DNA of 7,236 nucleotides from an uncultured Hungatella sp. (GTDB lineage Bacteria > Bacillota > Clostridia > Lachnospirales > Lachnospiraceae). Where the stretch lies: contig CAJUJV010000057.1 in the NCBI GenBank assembly GCA_910586845.1, positions 225 through 7,460 on the forward strand. The letters run 5' to 3'. A program made the translations under genes and the position numbers. The stretch's first letter is position 1, and the number at the start of each line of letters is the position of its first letter. Below the pieces are notes generated by a model that worked only from the letters and a program-made list of their open reading frames with translations, did not search any database and was not told the origin of the DNA. Of this stretch, positions 6,138-7,236 are shown one piece after another.

Positions 6138-7236
6138 TTAGTGGTGGCAGATTACCGGTATTCCCGGATATACATAATCGTAGAGGGCCTTTGTCTTGTC
6201 CGGCGGGAGATTGACACAGCCATGACTTCCGTTGTTCTGATAGATCGTTCCTCCGAAGCTGCTCCTCCAGTTGGCGTCATGAAGACCGATACCGCCGTTA
6301 AAAGGCATCCAGTAATTTACATGGCTCTGATAAGAGTAAGTGCCGTCGGCCCTCTTCCTTCCTCTTAAAATACGGTTGGTCTCCTTGTATGTAAGGCTGT
6401 AGACCCCGGCGGGAGTGGCGTTGCCTCTGGCCACATTGCCTGTGACACAGGGAGCATCCCAGACCACCACGTTGTCCTTTATCATATATACGTGCTGGTT
6501 GGTCAGATCGATCTCCACATAAGTACTTCCCCAGTCGTTGTTCCTGTCTGTGGTCGTCATGACATACTGAGGTTCCCTGGGCTGGCTCTGGGCCGTCTGG
6601 ATCATGGAGATCAGAGCCAGGGTCTCGTAGCCCTGATCGATCTTCCAGCCGTAAGATCCCGTGACCTCCACGTCTCTTCCGTCAGTGGTCTTAAAGGTCC
6701 GGGGCTTTCCGGCAGTATCATATTTTTCCGCGAGATAGGCTACATAAGCGGCTGCCTTCTCATGATCCACCTGGATCTGTCCGTCTACCGTGCCTGTAAG
6801 CCAGGATGAGATCACCTTTCCCTCCAGAACTTCCTGCTGGTCTCCGAAGACATAGGTGATGGTCATCTCCCGGCACCGGTTCATGGTGTCCAGCAGATTC
6901 TTAAGCCCTTCGTCATCCGCGGTCACTGCCGCTGCCCTGTAACAGCCCTGCTCTTTTAAATTGACGCTTCCCTGACCTGCTGCCACTGCCGCCATGATGG
7001 CTGCTTTGGCTTTTTCCTGGTCCACATCCTCACCGTTGACCTCTTTGATAATGGTAAAGGGCTGTCCTTCCACATAATCAGAGATGCGGGCATCCTGGGT
7101 CCTGGCCACATTGCCTCCGATAATACAGGGAAGGACCGTAATCCTGGATTCAAGGGCGGCCTGATCATAACCGGCGGACATCTCCACCGTAAAATGGTGT
7201 TCCACTGCAGGTCCGACGATCCGGCCTTCTGAATTC
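6138..7236 (-). CDS. L,D-transpeptidase (YkuD fold), 5' end outside window
   Basis: The frame is open to the window edge; the last 365 codons are present. A GTG at 7205 could be read as a start, but ten further sense codons lie upstream and the homologous neighbour has about 150 more N-terminal residues, so the gene is truncated by the window and not short. The visible part holds a PG_binding_4-like domain (about 7000-6620), then the YkuD domain starting near TYVEIDLTNQHVYMIKD. Catalytic motifs are HD in GIGLHDANW and SHGC, with the nucleophile Cys codon at 6218-6216. It aligns with the downstream transpeptidase throughout, but has an insertion of about ten residues before the SHVNYWMPFNG motif and ends with CHH directly after the fold, with no tail. 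The predicted role is 3-3 peptidoglycan cross-linking outside the membrane. TAA at 6140-6138 is 25 bases before mscL. Confidence 0.93.
   Translation of the reverse strand, partial: NSEGRIVGPAVEHHFTVEMSAGYDQAALESRITVLPCIIGGNVARTQDARISDYVEGQPFTIIKEVNGEDVDQEKAKAAIMAAVAAGQGSVNLKEQGCYRAAAVTADDEGLKNLLDTMNRCREMTITYVFGDQQEVLEGKVISSWLTGTVDGQIQVDHEKAAAYVAYLAEKYDTAGKPRTFKTTDGRDVEVTGSYGWKIDQGYETLALISMIQTAQSQPREPQYVMTTTDRNNDWGSTYVEIDLTNQHVYMIKDNVVVWDAPCVTGNVARGNATPAGVYSLTYKETNRILRGRKRADGTYSYQSHVNYWMPFNGGIGLHDANWRSSFGGTIYQNNGSHGCVNLPPDKTKALYDYVYPGIPVICHH

Noticed and set aside
7203..7205. GTG as the start of the upstream L,D-transpeptidase
   Set aside because: The frame stays open for ten more codons to the window edge and the paralogue has about 150 more residues, so this is an internal codon.
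7231..7236. EcoRI site GAATTC exactly at the window end
   Set aside because: It might reflect a cloning boundary in the source, but one six-base site at an edge is not evidence of anything biological.

Overview
The window looks like chromosomal DNA from a Gram-positive anaerobe of the class Clostridia, most likely a gut Lachnospiraceae-type organism. This is inferred from mid-range GC, strong AGGAG-type ribosome binding sites, two L,D-transpeptidases with a membrane anchor and YkuD fold, cysteine-pair repeats typical of clostridial surface proteins, and cyclic di-GMP-I riboswitches. No rRNA or marker gene is present, so genus and species cannot be fixed. Everything recognised is encoded on the minus strand, so the genes read from right to left.

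Right half (7236 to 3706): three closely packed genes with gaps of 25 and 22 bases, very probably one operon. They are an L,D-transpeptidase whose 5' end lies outside the window, mscL (large-conductance mechanosensitive channel), and a second, paralogous L,D-transpeptidase with a long Gly/Pro/Glu/Ser-rich tail. The theme is peptidoglycan 3-3 cross-linking combined with an osmotic safety valve. Seventeen bases past the last stop lies a 20-bp stem-loop that may end the operon.

Middle (3705 to 3020): a 686-base gap that is almost entirely regulatory. It holds a near-consensus sigma-A promoter (TTGAAA, 17 bases, TATAAT) firing leftwards and six TGTWAH-type hexamers around it. A short ORF of 46 codons with a good ribosome binding site follows, then three tandem cyclic di-GMP-I (GEMM) aptamers with a period of about 87 bases. 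The third aptamer ends about 48 bases before the next start codon.

Left part (3019 to 1): the first 1006 codons of a large secreted protein whose C-terminus is beyond the window edge. It has a signal peptide, a stretch of about 260 residues that is acidic and Ser/Gly-rich and contains a 93-bp tandem repeat, a helical segment, a domain with 19 cysteines in about 220 residues, and an unrecognised C-terminal region.

The main biological point is that a secreted, probably surface-exposed protein sits under a long 5' leader with three tandem c-di-GMP aptamers, each differing in a functional position. The leader also has a possible upstream peptide ORF ending at the mouth of the first aptamer. This suggests multi-input second-messenger control of a surface factor next to a cell-wall/osmotic operon.
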